From Sulfurovum sp. (lineage in GTDB: Bacteria > Campylobacterota > Campylobacteria > Campylobacterales > Sulfurovaceae), in assembly GCA_003978375.1 (NCBI GenBank), contig QNZW01000164.1, forward strand, positions 1 through 18,795: a stretch of DNA of 18,795 nucleotides, given 5' to 3'. Both the position numbers and the translations under genes were made by a program. Of the stretch, positions 8,601 through 15,558 are shown one piece after another; position 1 is the first letter of the stretch; each line of letters opens with the position of its first letter. The notes under the pieces are model-generated. The model did not search any database. It saw only the letters and a program-made list of their open reading frames with translations, and was not told the origin of the DNA.

Positions 8601-9030
8601 CACCTGTACCAGAAGCACACTTGTCATTCATAGAAGTAAGCACAGATTTTTTACCATCTTCGCTCTGTTTAAAGTGGATAATCTTTGCATCTTGTCCACC
8701 CAATTCTATCACTGCTCTTACATCAGGATGGTGATGCTCTACAGCCAAGACCACAGCATTGACCTCTTGTACAAACCGTGCATTAAGTGTAGGTGCAATA
8801 CGCGATGCTCCAGAACCTGTAATATAAACCTTATCTATGCCATTATATATCTCAGCATGTGTATATGCCAGTTCTTCAAGGAGTCTTAAGAGTGTAGGTG
8901 CTTGTTTTGTATCATGCACGGTATAGGCTTTTGCTACAATGTGAAATGCTTCATCACACACCACATATTTGACGGTAGTGGATCCTATATCTATACCCAG
9001 TGCATATTTTTTTGACATGACTTTAGTCAT
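5602..9030 (-). CDS. BadF/BadG/BcrA/BcrD-type tandem ATPase with DUF2229 (acyl-CoA dehydratase activase-related)
   Basis: The 1142-residue protein contains two ASKHA ATPase domains in tandem. The first shows LGIDIGSTTVK (11-21), ELGGQDAKI (109-117), NDKCASGTGA (C138) and AAKCGVFAETD (C177). The second shows GIDGGSTSSK (351-360), DIGGQDIKV (450-458), NQCSAGNG (C475) and GCAVFLDTD (C514). In HgdC-type activators two such cysteines per subunit hold a 4Fe-4S cluster across a dimer, so this chain could build one alone. A CxxCxxxC motif follows (C644, C647, C651), then DUF2229 with DSCYPAK (C819), TSCPII (C867) and FKCGHDAP (C1062). By family analogy it uses ATP hydrolysis to push an electron to very low potential for the adjacent HgdB-like partner. 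M5 is an alternative start; neither ATG has a strong ribosome binding site. It follows lgt by nine bases. Confidence 0.85.
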   Translation of the reverse strand: MTKVMSKKYALGIDIGSTTVKYVVCDEAFHIVAKAYTVHDTKQAPTLLRLLEELAYTHAEIYNGIDKVYITGSGASRIAPTLNARFVQEVNAVVLAVEHHHPDVRAVIELGGQDAKIIHFKQSEDGKKSVLTSMNDKCASGTGATIEKCTMKVGMEAKDVQKLKFQTDKLHHVAAKCGVFAETDIVNLVKTSVPSDEIMNSLADAIVMQNLTVLTRGNTLMPNVLLLGGPNTYLPFLQECWRMRISEIWDERGIEYDKNNINALVNVPENAQYYAALGAVIFGEGEANNDKPFTGLIQLKTLVDTGGATQNDNSDTPLVANQEELQAFKEKYAIKPFVPPILTKKTTCFLGIDGGSTSSKAVICDENGDLLLKVYQLSRGNPIEDTLELLEKIKAEDPHDYYDIKGLGVTGYAADVLHGALHADANIIETIAHMKSAQKVFGESINVICDIGGQDIKVLFMENGMMKNFRLSNQCSAGNGTLLQSMAKQFGVPVESFADVAFAAKQAPKFNYGCAVFLDTDRVNFQKEGYSKEELFAGISKVLPKNVWQYVVQAPNLAAFGDHFVLQGGTQYNQAALKAQVDYILANVPHAKVDVHPHPGEAGAYGAAIEAKEVVAQRGYATFCGMQEALQMTYTSKTDESTRCHFCSIQCSRTFIDTQTPSSKSVRYIAGFACEEGTVESHEALKSLKDSRKALQTQIPNLVKKEATELFRSTYTLEKSPTAQTTITEQEVKVTLGGWGPTLRKMLTRNFNVSSAEDKAYRRKLKIAIPKVLNIYSLAPFLRTYLEALEISPNHIIFSDFSNEDMYLEGAKYGSVDSCYPAKVAQSHVYALLYEKKFARKAFEYLWFPAVTELPGYVKHTMGQTSCPIIAGTPKVVYSAFTKEKNLFEEKNIKYVEDALNFDNKALLKKQLFATWKTLLKITEDESNWAVEQAWKALDKNDADIMAEGRAILDEAVANNEVVILLLGRPYHSDPGMNHEVLDEFQSLGFKTLSMRAIPKDEAYLSQYFDKEITEGYISSAYDIRDVWAENYSTNSAQKVWAAKFSARHPNVAVLDLSSFKCGHDAPTYAIIDKILGASRTPHLTLHDIDANKPGGSIKIRVKTFAYTLEQYKKTLNGVAFQRQKEATNTAVKQNAQPLEEI
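9017..9030. repeat. inverted repeat covering the start codon
   Basis: ATGACT-TT-AGTCAT is a perfect 6-bp dyad with a 2-base centre. It spans the first ATG of the tandem ATPase gene, and the second in-frame ATG (M5) overlaps its other arm, sharing two bases. It is too short for a stable hairpin with a 2-base loop, so it may simply be chance, or a weak operator-like site. Confidence 0.3.
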
Positions 9031-9039
9031 AGATACATC

Positions 9040-9858
9040 TTAAGAATGAGGGTGTGTCATAGCAATATTTTGATTCTTTTTTTTATAACTTATAAAAGCC
9101 CAAATCATCCATCCTATGCCTAAAAAAATTAAAGGCAAACTCAACATTTGACCTGTACTAAAAGGCAAATTAGTCGTATAGTCTGCTTGTCGTGTTTTGG
9201 TATATTCTAATAAAAATCTCACTGTGAACATATAGGTTAAAAAAATAGCAGGAAGTATTTTTGTAGCAAATGTTGGTGAGACTCTACGATAAACAAATAC
9301 AAGTATCACAAATAAAAACAGATATGCAAATGCTTCATAAAGTTGCACAGGGTGTCTAGGTATCATATCGATACGTTCAAAAACAATAGCCCATGGTTTA
9401 TCTGTAGGTAAGCCAAGTATTTCTGAGTTAAAAAGATTACCAAAACGCACAAAAGCTGCCGTAAGAGCCCCTGGCATAGTCATACGAGAGAGAAGCCACC
9501 AAAAGGATTGATGGTAACGTTTGGCAAAAATATACAACGCTGCAATCACACCAATGAGCCCACCATGACTAGCCAAGCCCCCTTTCCATACTTTTAATAT
9601 CTCTAAAGGATGAGAAAGATAATACTCTGGTTCATAAGCAAAACAATGCATCAATCTTGCACCAATCACTGTACCCACAAGTACATACATAAGTAAATTA
9701 TCAAGTTCTGCTGGGTCTTTTCCTTCGCGTTTATAAATCCATTGAAGTAACCAAAGCCCCAAAAAGAAGGAGCCTACAAACAAAAGTCCATACCAACGTA
9801 ATTGGAATGGGCCTAATTCTAAAATCGTAGGATTAATATTCCAAACAAAATATTCCAT
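9040..9858 (-). CDS. lgt: prolipoprotein diacylglyceryl transferase
   Basis: Lgt is an inner-membrane enzyme that moves diacylglycerol from phosphatidylglycerol to the lipobox cysteine of prolipoproteins, the first step of lipoprotein maturation. The 272-residue length and multiple hydrophobic segments fit the family. Signature pieces are RWYGLLF near the N-terminus, GGLASHGGLIG (about 93-103) and RFGNLFNSEILG, the conserved arginine-GN-N-E block, followed by PRHPVQLYEA. The ATG has a good upstream AGGGGAT ribosome binding site. The gene lies 45 bases after trpA and nine bases before the tandem ATPase gene on the same strand, and a convincing promoter begins within the end of trpA. The lipoprotein at 110-571 is one probable substrate. 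Confidence 0.96.
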   Translation of the reverse strand: MEYFVWNINPTILELGPFQLRWYGLLFVGSFFLGLWLLQWIYKREGKDPAELDNLLMYVLVGTVIGARLMHCFAYEPEYYLSHPLEILKVWKGGLASHGGLIGVIAALYIFAKRYHQSFWWLLSRMTMPGALTAAFVRFGNLFNSEILGLPTDKPWAIVFERIDMIPRHPVQLYEAFAYLFLFVILVFVYRRVSPTFATKILPAIFLTYMFTVRFLLEYTKTRQADYTTNLPFSTGQMLSLPLIFLGIGWMIWAFISYKKKNQNIAMTHPHS

Positions 9859-9886
9859 TTTTATCCCCTAAAGGTTATATAGTAGC

Positions 9887-9914
9887 ATTATACTCTAATT
9901 TATTTAAGTGTTAA
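9887..9914 (-). promoter_or_regulatory. putative lgt promoter, starting inside trpA
   Basis: On the minus strand, TTAACA (9914-9909, five of six matches to TTGACA) is followed after 16 bases by a perfect TATAAT (9892-9887), 28 bases before the lgt ATG at 9858. The -35 box lies in the last codons of trpA. This would let lgt and the activase pair be expressed independently of trpA. Confidence 0.55.
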
Positions 9915-10644
9915 TCTTCTCTTTTATCTCTTTGGCGATGTTTGCGATGTTTGTTATTTGTTGTGTTTGGGTTAATTGTGTATCAAGAAGTACTTTTACA
10001 AAGGCTGAACCCACAATGACACCATCTACCCCTTCTGCTTTTTCTTTGGCAGTATTTTGGTCTACACCAAACCCTACATATACGGGTGTTTGTGTATGTT
10101 TTTTGATCTCTGTAATAATGGGTTGTAGCACTTCACTTTTTCCACTACCTGTAATCCCTGCATACGCAACAAGATAGATAAACTTTTTAGCCTCTGTGAC
10201 TATCTGCTTAATGCGCGCATGAGAATCTGTAGGTGCAATAAAATCAATCAAATTAAGCCCTGCATTTTCAATCATACTTTTATACGGTTTTGCTTCTTCA
10301 TACGGCAAATCAGGAATAATAAAACCTTCTACACCACTCTCTTTTGCTTTTTGAATAAATGTTTCCATACCTCTATGGTAAAAAGGGTTAAAATAGCCCA
10401 TCCAGAGTGTATCGATATGAGGAGCAATTTGTGCAGAAGCCTCAAAAAGATGCTCTAGTTTAAACCCATTTTGTAAGGCTTTAAGATTGGCAGCTTCAAT
10501 CACAGGACCATCTGCTACAGGATCTGAAAAAGGCATACCAAGTTCTAGTGTATCTACACCAGCTTCTTTTAATGCCAAAGCAGCATCAACAGTAAATTCT
10601 AAAGAGGGAAACCCTGTGGTAATATAGGCGACTAATTTTTTCAA
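9904..10644 (-). CDS. trpA: tryptophan synthase alpha subunit
   Basis: TrpA splits indole-3-glycerol phosphate into glyceraldehyde 3-phosphate and indole, which is channelled to TrpB for the last step of tryptophan synthesis. The family signature ELGMPFSDPVADGP lies at residues 34-47 with both catalytic acids present (E34 and D45, equivalent to E. coli E49 and D60). The phosphate-binding GFGVDQ and GVIVGSAFVK segments are near the C-terminus. At 246 residues it is shorter than the E. coli protein, mainly because its N-terminus begins directly at MKKLVAYITTGFP. The start codon is TTG at 10644: the first in-frame ATG is at residue 37, too late, and an in-frame TAA lies 15 bases upstream. No other trp gene is in the window, so trpA stands apart from a trp operon here. 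Confidence 0.96.
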   Translation of the reverse strand: MKKLVAYITTGFPSLEFTVDAALALKEAGVDTLELGMPFSDPVADGPVIEAANLKALQNGFKLEHLFEASAQIAPHIDTLWMGYFNPFYHRGMETFIQKAKESGVEGFIIPDLPYEEAKPYKSMIENAGLNLIDFIAPTDSHARIKQIVTEAKKFIYLVAYAGITGSGKSEVLQPIITEIKKHTQTPVYVGFGVDQNTAKEKAEGVDGVIVGSAFVKVLLDTQLTQTQQITNIANIAKEIKEKINT

Positions 10645-10737
10645 TAAAGACTCTTTTTATCTGATATAGATTTAGTTTCAACATTATATGATAAAATGAG
10701 TAAAAATATAGATTTGTATGAGGATTAGAGAAATATT
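10645..10737. promoter_or_regulatory. divergent trpA/panB promoter region
   Basis: This 93-bp AT-rich gap drives trpA leftwards and panB rightwards. On the minus strand a perfect TATAAT lies at 10688-10683, about 39 bases before the trpA start, with no clear -35. On the plus strand TAAAAT (10692-10697) or TATAGA (10707-10712) could serve as panB -10 boxes; the two directions overlap, so mutual interference is possible. The panB ribosome binding site is GAGGA near 10720. Confidence 0.4.
10651..10658 (-). promoter_or_regulatory. ribosome binding site for the TTG start of trpA
   Basis: AAAAAGAG on the minus strand lies six bases before the TTG start at 10644-10642. Together with the in-frame upstream TAA it fixes the unusual start codon. 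Confidence 0.55.
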
Positions 10738-11550
10738 ATGAGTATTCATACCCCAAAAATAGATAAAAAAGTAACTTTAACCACCATTGCCAAGATGAAA
10801 GGTGTTGAACCTATTACCATGGTTACAGCCTATGATGCACTTTTTGCACAGCTTTTTGATGGTGAAGTAGAAATGATACTTGTAGGGGACAGCCTTAATA
10901 TGAGTTTTTTGGGCAAAGAAGATACACTCTCAGCCACGATGGATCAAATGATATATCATACCCAAGCCGTATGCAATGGTGCAAAACTACCACTGGTTGT
11001 ACTTGATATGCCCTTTGGTTCTTACTCTACCATAGAAGATGCCTTACACAATGCCACAAGAGCCTACCAAGAGACCAATGCCCAAGCAGTAAAAATAGAG
11101 GGAGGGAAAGCAAGAGCACCTATTGTAAAAGCTTTAACACAAAACTCCATTGCTGTTTTGGGACACATTGGCTTGATGCCACAATTTTTACGCAGTGATG
11201 GTGGGTACAAAATACGAGGAAAAGACAAGGCAGATATCCAAATCCTTATTGAAGATGCAAAGGCATTGGAAGAAGCAGGGGCATTTGCCATTGTCATAGA
11301 GGGAGTCAAAGAAGAAGCAGCCAAAGCCATCACCAAAGCTGTTTCTATACCAACCATTGGCATAGGCGCAGGAAATGTAACCGACGGACAAGTACTTGTA
11401 TGGAGTGATATGTTTGGATTTTTTGAAGCATTTAAACCAAAATTTGTTAAGCAGTATTTTGACGGAGCAAAAGAGATTCGCCAAGGATTAGAAGCCTACC
11501 GAAATGAAGTCAAAGCACGTGAATTTCCTAGTGAGGCATATACCTATTAA
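10738..11550 (+). CDS. panB: 3-methyl-2-oxobutanoate hydroxymethyltransferase (ketopantoate hydroxymethyltransferase)
   Basis: PanB adds a hydroxymethyl group from 5,10-methylenetetrahydrofolate to 2-oxoisovalerate, making ketopantoate for pantothenate and coenzyme A. The 270-residue length is typical. Metal-binding acids are visible as D51 in LVGDSLNM, D90 in LDMPFGSY and E121 in KIEGG; the catalytic glutamate is E188 in VIEGV, followed by the IPTIGIGAG block. HIGLMPQ (143-149) is another family landmark. It is the first gene of a rightward group, and its TAA overlaps the ATG of ruvB (TAATG), so the two are likely translationally coupled despite unrelated roles. The other pantothenate genes are not in the window. 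Confidence 0.97.
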   Translation: MSIHTPKIDKKVTLTTIAKMKGVEPITMVTAYDALFAQLFDGEVEMILVGDSLNMSFLGKEDTLSATMDQMIYHTQAVCNGAKLPLVVLDMPFGSYSTIEDALHNATRAYQETNAQAVKIEGGKARAPIVKALTQNSIAVLGHIGLMPQFLRSDGGYKIRGKDKADIQILIEDAKALEEAGAFAIVIEGVKEEAAKAITKAVSIPTIGIGAGNVTDGQVLVWSDMFGFFEAFKPKFVKQYFDGAKEIRQGLEAYRNEVKAREFPSEAYTY

Positions 11551-12560
11551 TGGAACGCATAGTTGAAATAGAGCGTTTTGATGAAGAGATCTCTTATGAA
11601 GTGACATTACGTCCTAATTCATGGGATGAGTACATTGGTCAAGAGAAGATAAAGAAAAACCTCAAAGTCTTTATAGAGGCCAGTAAAAAAAGAGAGGAAG
11701 CCTTAGACCATATTTTGTTTTTTGGACCTCCTGGACTTGGCAAAACAACTATTGCAAATATTATCTCTTCTGAAATGCAAGCCAATATTAAAACCACTGC
11801 AGCACCTATGATAGAAAAAGCAGGTGATTTAGCAGCTTTGCTTACCAACATTGAAGAGGGTGATATTTTGTTTATTGATGAAATTCATCGTATGAGTCCT
11901 GCTATTGAAGAGATACTTTATCCTGCTATGGAAGATTTTAGGTTAGATATTATTATCGGTTCTGGTCCAGCAGCACAAACAGTCAAAATAGACTTACCAC
12001 GTTTTACACTCATAGGAGCCACTACCCGTGCAGGGATGTTATCTAACCCTTTGCGTGAACGCTTTGGTATGCATTTTAGAATGCAGTTTTATACCCCCCA
12101 AGAGTTAGCAAAAATTGTAGAACAAGCTTCACACAAACTAGAAAAAGTTGCCCTCAAAGATGCCAGTTTTGAAGTCGCAAAACGGAGTCGTGGTACACCC
12201 AGAATCGCACTGCGTTTGCTCAAACGTGTACGAGATTTTGCTGAGGTACTTGATGAAAAAGAGATTAGTCTAGAAAGAGCACGGTATGCACTCGACCAAT
12301 TAGGTGTAAACAACCTCGGTTTTGATGAGCAAGATATTCAGTTGCTTAAACTTCTGGTATCTGCCAAAAACAAACCTATGGGGCTTAGCACTATAGGTGC
12401 AGCACTCAGTGAAGATGAAGGAACCATAGAAGATGTTTTAGAGCCTTATCTTATTGCCAATGGATACATAGAAAGAACTGCGCGTGGACGGATTGCTACA
12501 CAAAAATCATATGAACACTTTAAATTAACAACTTTAGAACAAGGGCTTTTTGATGACTAA
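11550..12560 (+). CDS. ruvB: Holliday junction branch migration helicase subunit RuvB
   Basis: RuvB is the hexameric AAA+ motor that, with RuvA, drives branch migration of Holliday junctions during recombination and repair. The 336-residue protein shows the Walker A GPPGLGKT (59-66), Walker B LFIDEIH (107-113), the sensor stretch IGATTRAG (155-162) and the arginine-finger segment NPLRERFG (166-173). The C-terminal winged-helix domain includes LGLDEQD-like wording (NNLGFDEQD) and ends with [11 protein letters not shown]. All key residues are present. It overlaps panB by one base at its start and the permease gene by eight bases at its end. RuvA and RuvC are not encoded nearby, as is common in this phylum. 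Confidence 0.97.
   Translation: MERIVEIERFDEEISYEVTLRPNSWDEYIGQEKIKKNLKVFIEASKKREEALDHILFFGPPGLGKTTIANIISSEMQANIKTTAAPMIEKAGDLAALLTNIEEGDILFIDEIHRMSPAIEEILYPAMEDFRLDIIIGSGPAAQTVKIDLPRFTLIGATTRAGMLSNPLRERFGMHFRMQFYTPQELAKIVEQASHKLEKVALKDASFEVAKRSRGTPRIALRLLKRVRDFAEVLDEKEISLERARYALDQLGVNNLGFDEQDIQLLKLLVSAKNKPMGLSTIGAALSEDEGTIEDVLEPYLIANGYIERTARGRIATQKSYEHFKLTTLEQGLFDD
12541..12545 (+). promoter_or_regulatory. ribosome binding site selecting the permease start
   Basis: AAGGG inside the end of ruvB lies seven bases before the ATG at 12553. The preceding in-frame TTG (12550) is less well spaced, so the ATG is preferred. Confidence 0.45.
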
Positions 12561-13572
12561 ATCCAATTTAATGATTACTGTTTTATTTATCTTGGGTATT
12601 ATTGGGGCATATAGTGTGTATAAGCCTTTTATGCTTTCTATTACTGTAGCTATTTTATTGGCTATGGCAACCTTTAATTTTAGTAAAAAATTATTTTCAC
12701 TTACACACTCATCTAGGCTCTCTGCAACCGTAGCTACCTCCTTGCTTACTCTACTTTTATTTGCACCCATTATTTACTTAAGTACCATAGGTGTGGGGTA
12801 TCTTTCCAAACTGGATAACGCAGGAATTACAGAGACTATTCATACAGTTAAAACATATATCGATGGCGTACCTTTCTTAAAAAACCTTAGTGAACAATAC
12901 TTAAACGATACACAAATTTCAAACTATATACGACAATCTACCCACTATGTAACTGCCGCAGGGGGAGCAGGACTTGGCTTTGTTAAAAATATGCTTTTTA
13001 TGGTGATATTTTACTTTTTTATCAATTTTTACAGAAATCAATTTTTTGATATGATTGTCAAACTTTTACCTGTTTCCAAAGAAAAAGGCATCAAAATGAT
13101 AAGTGAAGTGGCTGGTACTATGGAAGTGGTTTTTTATTCTATTATTGTCACAGCCATTTTTGAAGGGTTTTTGTTTGGTCTAATCATGGGATATTTTGGC
13201 TTTAATGGTTTGTTCTTTGGTCTTATTTATGGCTTTGCCTCTTTGATACCAGTGATTGGTGGTTTGATAGTATGGGTGCCTGTCTCTTTGTATGTATGGA
13301 CACAGATAGATCATCATACTGCCATTGTCATTGCGACCTATTCTGTGGTGGTTATCTCTATTATTGCAGATACTTTTATCAAACCAGTGATTATAGATAT
13401 TATGAAAAAAGAGTTATTTAAAAGTACTTTACAGATTAACTCTATTGTCATTTTCTTTTCTATCTTTGCAGGAATGAGTAGTTATGGTTTTTGGGGTATG
13501 ATTTTAGGACCAGCAATTACCTCTTTTCTCATAGCTATCACCAAAGTATATTTAGACTATAGTGAAAAATAA
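12553..13572 (+). CDS. AI-2E family transporter (PerM/UPF0118 permease)
   Basis: This 339-residue inner-membrane protein has the plan of the AI-2E/PerM family: two or three N-terminal membrane helices (about residues 8-48 and 58-82), a polar central segment (about 85-145), then several closely packed C-terminal helices. The C-terminal part carries the family pattern [15 protein letters not shown] and [11 protein letters not shown]. Members have been linked to export of autoinducer-2 or to sodium/proton exchange, so the substrate cannot be assigned. The ATG at 12553 is preferred over an in-frame TTG one codon earlier. It overlaps ruvB by eight bases, making a panB-ruvB-permease chain. Confidence 0.88.
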   Translation: MTKSNLMITVLFILGIIGAYSVYKPFMLSITVAILLAMATFNFSKKLFSLTHSSRLSATVATSLLTLLLFAPIIYLSTIGVGYLSKLDNAGITETIHTVKTYIDGVPFLKNLSEQYLNDTQISNYIRQSTHYVTAAGGAGLGFVKNMLFMVIFYFFINFYRNQFFDMIVKLLPVSKEKGIKMISEVAGTMEVVFYSIIVTAIFEGFLFGLIMGYFGFNGLFFGLIYGFASLIPVIGGLIVWVPVSLYVWTQIDHHTAIVIATYSVVVISIIADTFIKPVIIDIMKKELFKSTLQINSIVIFFSIFAGMSSYGFWGMILGPAITSFLIAITKVYLDYSEK

Positions 13573-13606
13573 GCCCATGATTAATGTGTGGTTAAACATA
13601 TTTATC

Positions 13607-13612
13607 TACAAT
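13607..13612 (+). promoter_or_regulatory. possible -10 box for the two-component genes
   Basis: TACAAT in the 70-bp gap after the permease gene is 30 bases before the regulator ATG (13643); no good -35 is visible. The ribosome binding site AGGGAG follows at 13630-13635. This gap is the only clear break in the rightward gene string, so separate transcription is plausible. Confidence 0.35.
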
Positions 13613-13642
13613 AAATACACTTCATAAAAAGGGAGATGAAAC

Positions 13643-14323
13643 ATGATTAAGATACTGATTATAGAAGATGACTCAGAACTTGCACTTATTTTAACCAATT
13701 ATCTTACAAAACATAATATGGAAATAATTGGAGCAGAAGATCCTTATCTGGGACTTTCTCTTTTAACACAACATGATTTTGATTTGATTATTTTAGATTT
13801 AACCTTGCCAGGCATGGATGGACTAGAAGTCATTCCTAAAATAAGAGAAATTTCTAATATTCCTATTATTATCTCCTCTGCACGTGATGATATTACAGAT
13901 AAGGTCATAGGATTAGAGCGAGGAGCAGATGATTATATGCCAAAGCCTTATGATCCACGTGAGTTGGTTACACGCATCAAAACCATTTTGAGACGTACCC
14001 ATAGCACAGAAACAAAAATAGACAAAAATGAAGCACTGTTTGTGGTAGATGCCAATGCAAGAGAGATACGTTTTAAAGGCAAATCATTAGAGCTAACTGC
14101 AGCTGAGTATGATATACTTTTTATGCTCTTTCAGCACAAAAATGGTTCTGTATCAAGAGAACAATTACTGTATGAAAGTGAACACATTGATGATGATTCT
14201 TCTATCAAAAACATAGATGTAATTATCTCACGTATACGCCAAAAAATTGCAAAAATTGATGCAGAAAATATCTATATAAAACCCATTCGTGGGGTAGGCT
14301 ATCTTTTAACAGACCGTCAATGA
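13643..14323 (+). CDS. OmpR/PhoB-family response regulator
   Basis: The 226-residue protein has an N-terminal receiver domain (1-120) and a C-terminal winged-helix DNA-binding domain (about 128-225). Receiver residues are intact: acidic pair D9/D10 in IIEDDSE, phosphorylated D52 in IILDLTLPGMDG, S79 at the switch position in IISSARDD, and K101 in MPKPYDP. The effector ends with the RIRQKI and IRGVGYLL patterns of OmpR-type wings. When phosphorylated by the kinase encoded next it should bind DNA and change transcription. Its TGA overlaps the kinase ATG (ATGA), so the pair is translationally coupled. Targets are unknown; it resembles the ArsR-like acid-response regulators of Campylobacterota, but no stimulus can be read from sequence. 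Confidence 0.95.
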   Translation: MIKILIIEDDSELALILTNYLTKHNMEIIGAEDPYLGLSLLTQHDFDLIILDLTLPGMDGLEVIPKIREISNIPIIISSARDDITDKVIGLERGADDYMPKPYDPRELVTRIKTILRRTHSTETKIDKNEALFVVDANAREIRFKGKSLELTAAEYDILFMLFQHKNGSVSREQLLYESEHIDDDSSIKNIDVIISRIRQKIAKIDAENIYIKPIRGVGYLLTDRQ

Positions 14324-15558
14324 AAAATTTATCCGTAACTGCATTTATTCATACACTTTTTTCCGTAGCTATTATTATTTTAATTGCTACATTTTTACTT
14401 TTTCTTTCTTGGAATAAAGACCGTCAAAAAATAGAAGAGTTTAAACGCTATAAGTTAATCTCTATTACTTTTTTATCAAATATTGATCGACATTTCACCA
14501 AAGAAAAACTTGAAAATATTTATGAAGACCTAAAGGTACTTCCCTTAAACCCCCTAGATAAAAAAAAGATAAAAAAAGAGATTGCAATACATGGTAAAAC
14601 CATCTTTTCGGGTGGCTCATCTTTGGGAAAAGTACGGGTTTTCTTTTTAGATGACAATCACTATATTTATGTACAACGTATGGGGTATAACCTCATGCTT
14701 AAAGACAATAAAGCAAAGAATTATAACTTCCAATATGCTATTGCTATTGGACTTTTTCTTATTGCACTTTTGCTTCTTATTTATCTTGCTGTACTTAAAA
14801 AACTCTACCCTTTAAAACAATTACACAAACAGATACAAGGTTTTGCAAAAGGAGATATGCAAACAAGAATTACCTATAAATATGATGATGAGATAGGTAA
14901 AATTGCACAAAGTTTTGATGATGCCATTCTTTCTATTAACGAATTAAGTAATTCAAAAAATCTTTTTATGCGTAATATGATGCATGAACTCAAGACACCT
15001 ATCACAAAGGGGCGAATTGCAGTAGAGATGCTAGAAGATGAAAGTACCAAAAAAGTACTTGTCAGAGCCTTTGAACGTATGAATGAACTCATTTCCGAAC
15101 TGGTTGAGCTAGAGCGTATTACCACAAAAAGTTTTGAACCACAGTTTGAATATGTGATGCTAAGTGATCTTGTAAAAGAGAGTCAAGAATTACTGCTCAA
15201 TCAAGGATCAAATATCCAAACAAATTTAGAAGATATACATCTTATTACAGATAAAAAACTAATGATTTTAGTCATTAAAAATCTTCTTGATAATGGTTTG
15301 AAATATGGAAAAAACAAATCAGTTCTCATACAAACAAACCATAAAAACATAGAAATTATCTCTGATGGGCACAAGCTAGAACAACCACTCTCTTACTTTA
15401 CTGAACCTTTTACCCAACAAGAAAAAAGAAGTTCTGGATTTGGATTGGGGCTTTATATTGTCTCTAGTATCTTAAAAAAACTCGGATATAGATTGTCATA
15501 TCAACACAAAGAAGGAAAAAATATTTTTTCTCTTATCCCTTTAGAAAAAAATTTATGA
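14320..15558 (+). CDS. ArsS-like sensor histidine kinase
   Basis: The 412-residue membrane kinase has two transmembrane helices (about 10-29 and 139-158) enclosing a periplasmic sensor of roughly 110 residues, then a HAMP linker (about 160-212). The H-box is MRNMMHELKTPITKG with phospho-acceptor H222, wording typical of the ArsS kinases of Campylobacterota. The ATPase domain keeps an N-box, VIKNLLDNGLKYG, a short G1-like DG in IISDGHKL and a clear G2 box, GFGLGLYIVSSI. It should autophosphorylate and pass phosphate to D52 of the regulator encoded just upstream, with which it overlaps by four bases. The periplasmic sensor has no histidine-rich stretch, so an acid-sensing role like that of Helicobacter ArsS cannot be assumed. 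Its stop codon overlaps the end of the convergent Fe-S gene. Confidence 0.92.
   Translation: MKNLSVTAFIHTLFSVAIIILIATFLLFLSWNKDRQKIEEFKRYKLISITFLSNIDRHFTKEKLENIYEDLKVLPLNPLDKKKIKKEIAIHGKTIFSGGSSLGKVRVFFLDDNHYIYVQRMGYNLMLKDNKAKNYNFQYAIAIGLFLIALLLLIYLAVLKKLYPLKQLHKQIQGFAKGDMQTRITYKYDDEIGKIAQSFDDAILSINELSNSKNLFMRNMMHELKTPITKGRIAVEMLEDESTKKVLVRAFERMNELISELVELERITTKSFEPQFEYVMLSDLVKESQELLLNQGSNIQTNLEDIHLITDKKLMILVIKNLLDNGLKYGKNKSVLIQTNHKNIEIISDGHKLEQPLSYFTEPFTQQEKRSSGFGLGLYIVSSILKKLGYRLSYQHKEGKNIFSLIPLEKNL

Noticed and set aside
8515..8889. A 124-residue open frame on the plus strand inside the tandem ATPase gene
   Set aside because: It lies antisense to conserved ATPase motifs, has a cysteine- and histidine-rich low-quality composition, and no ribosome binding site; it is a shadow of the real gene.
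11064..11484. Two minus-strand open frames of about 98 residues inside panB
   Set aside because: They are opposite a well-conserved enzyme gene, with no promoter or ribosome binding site and no recognisable features.
13584..13600. ATGT...ACAT inverted sequence upstream of the response regulator as an autoregulatory operator
   Set aside because: The arms are only four bases and such matches are expected by chance in AT-rich DNA.
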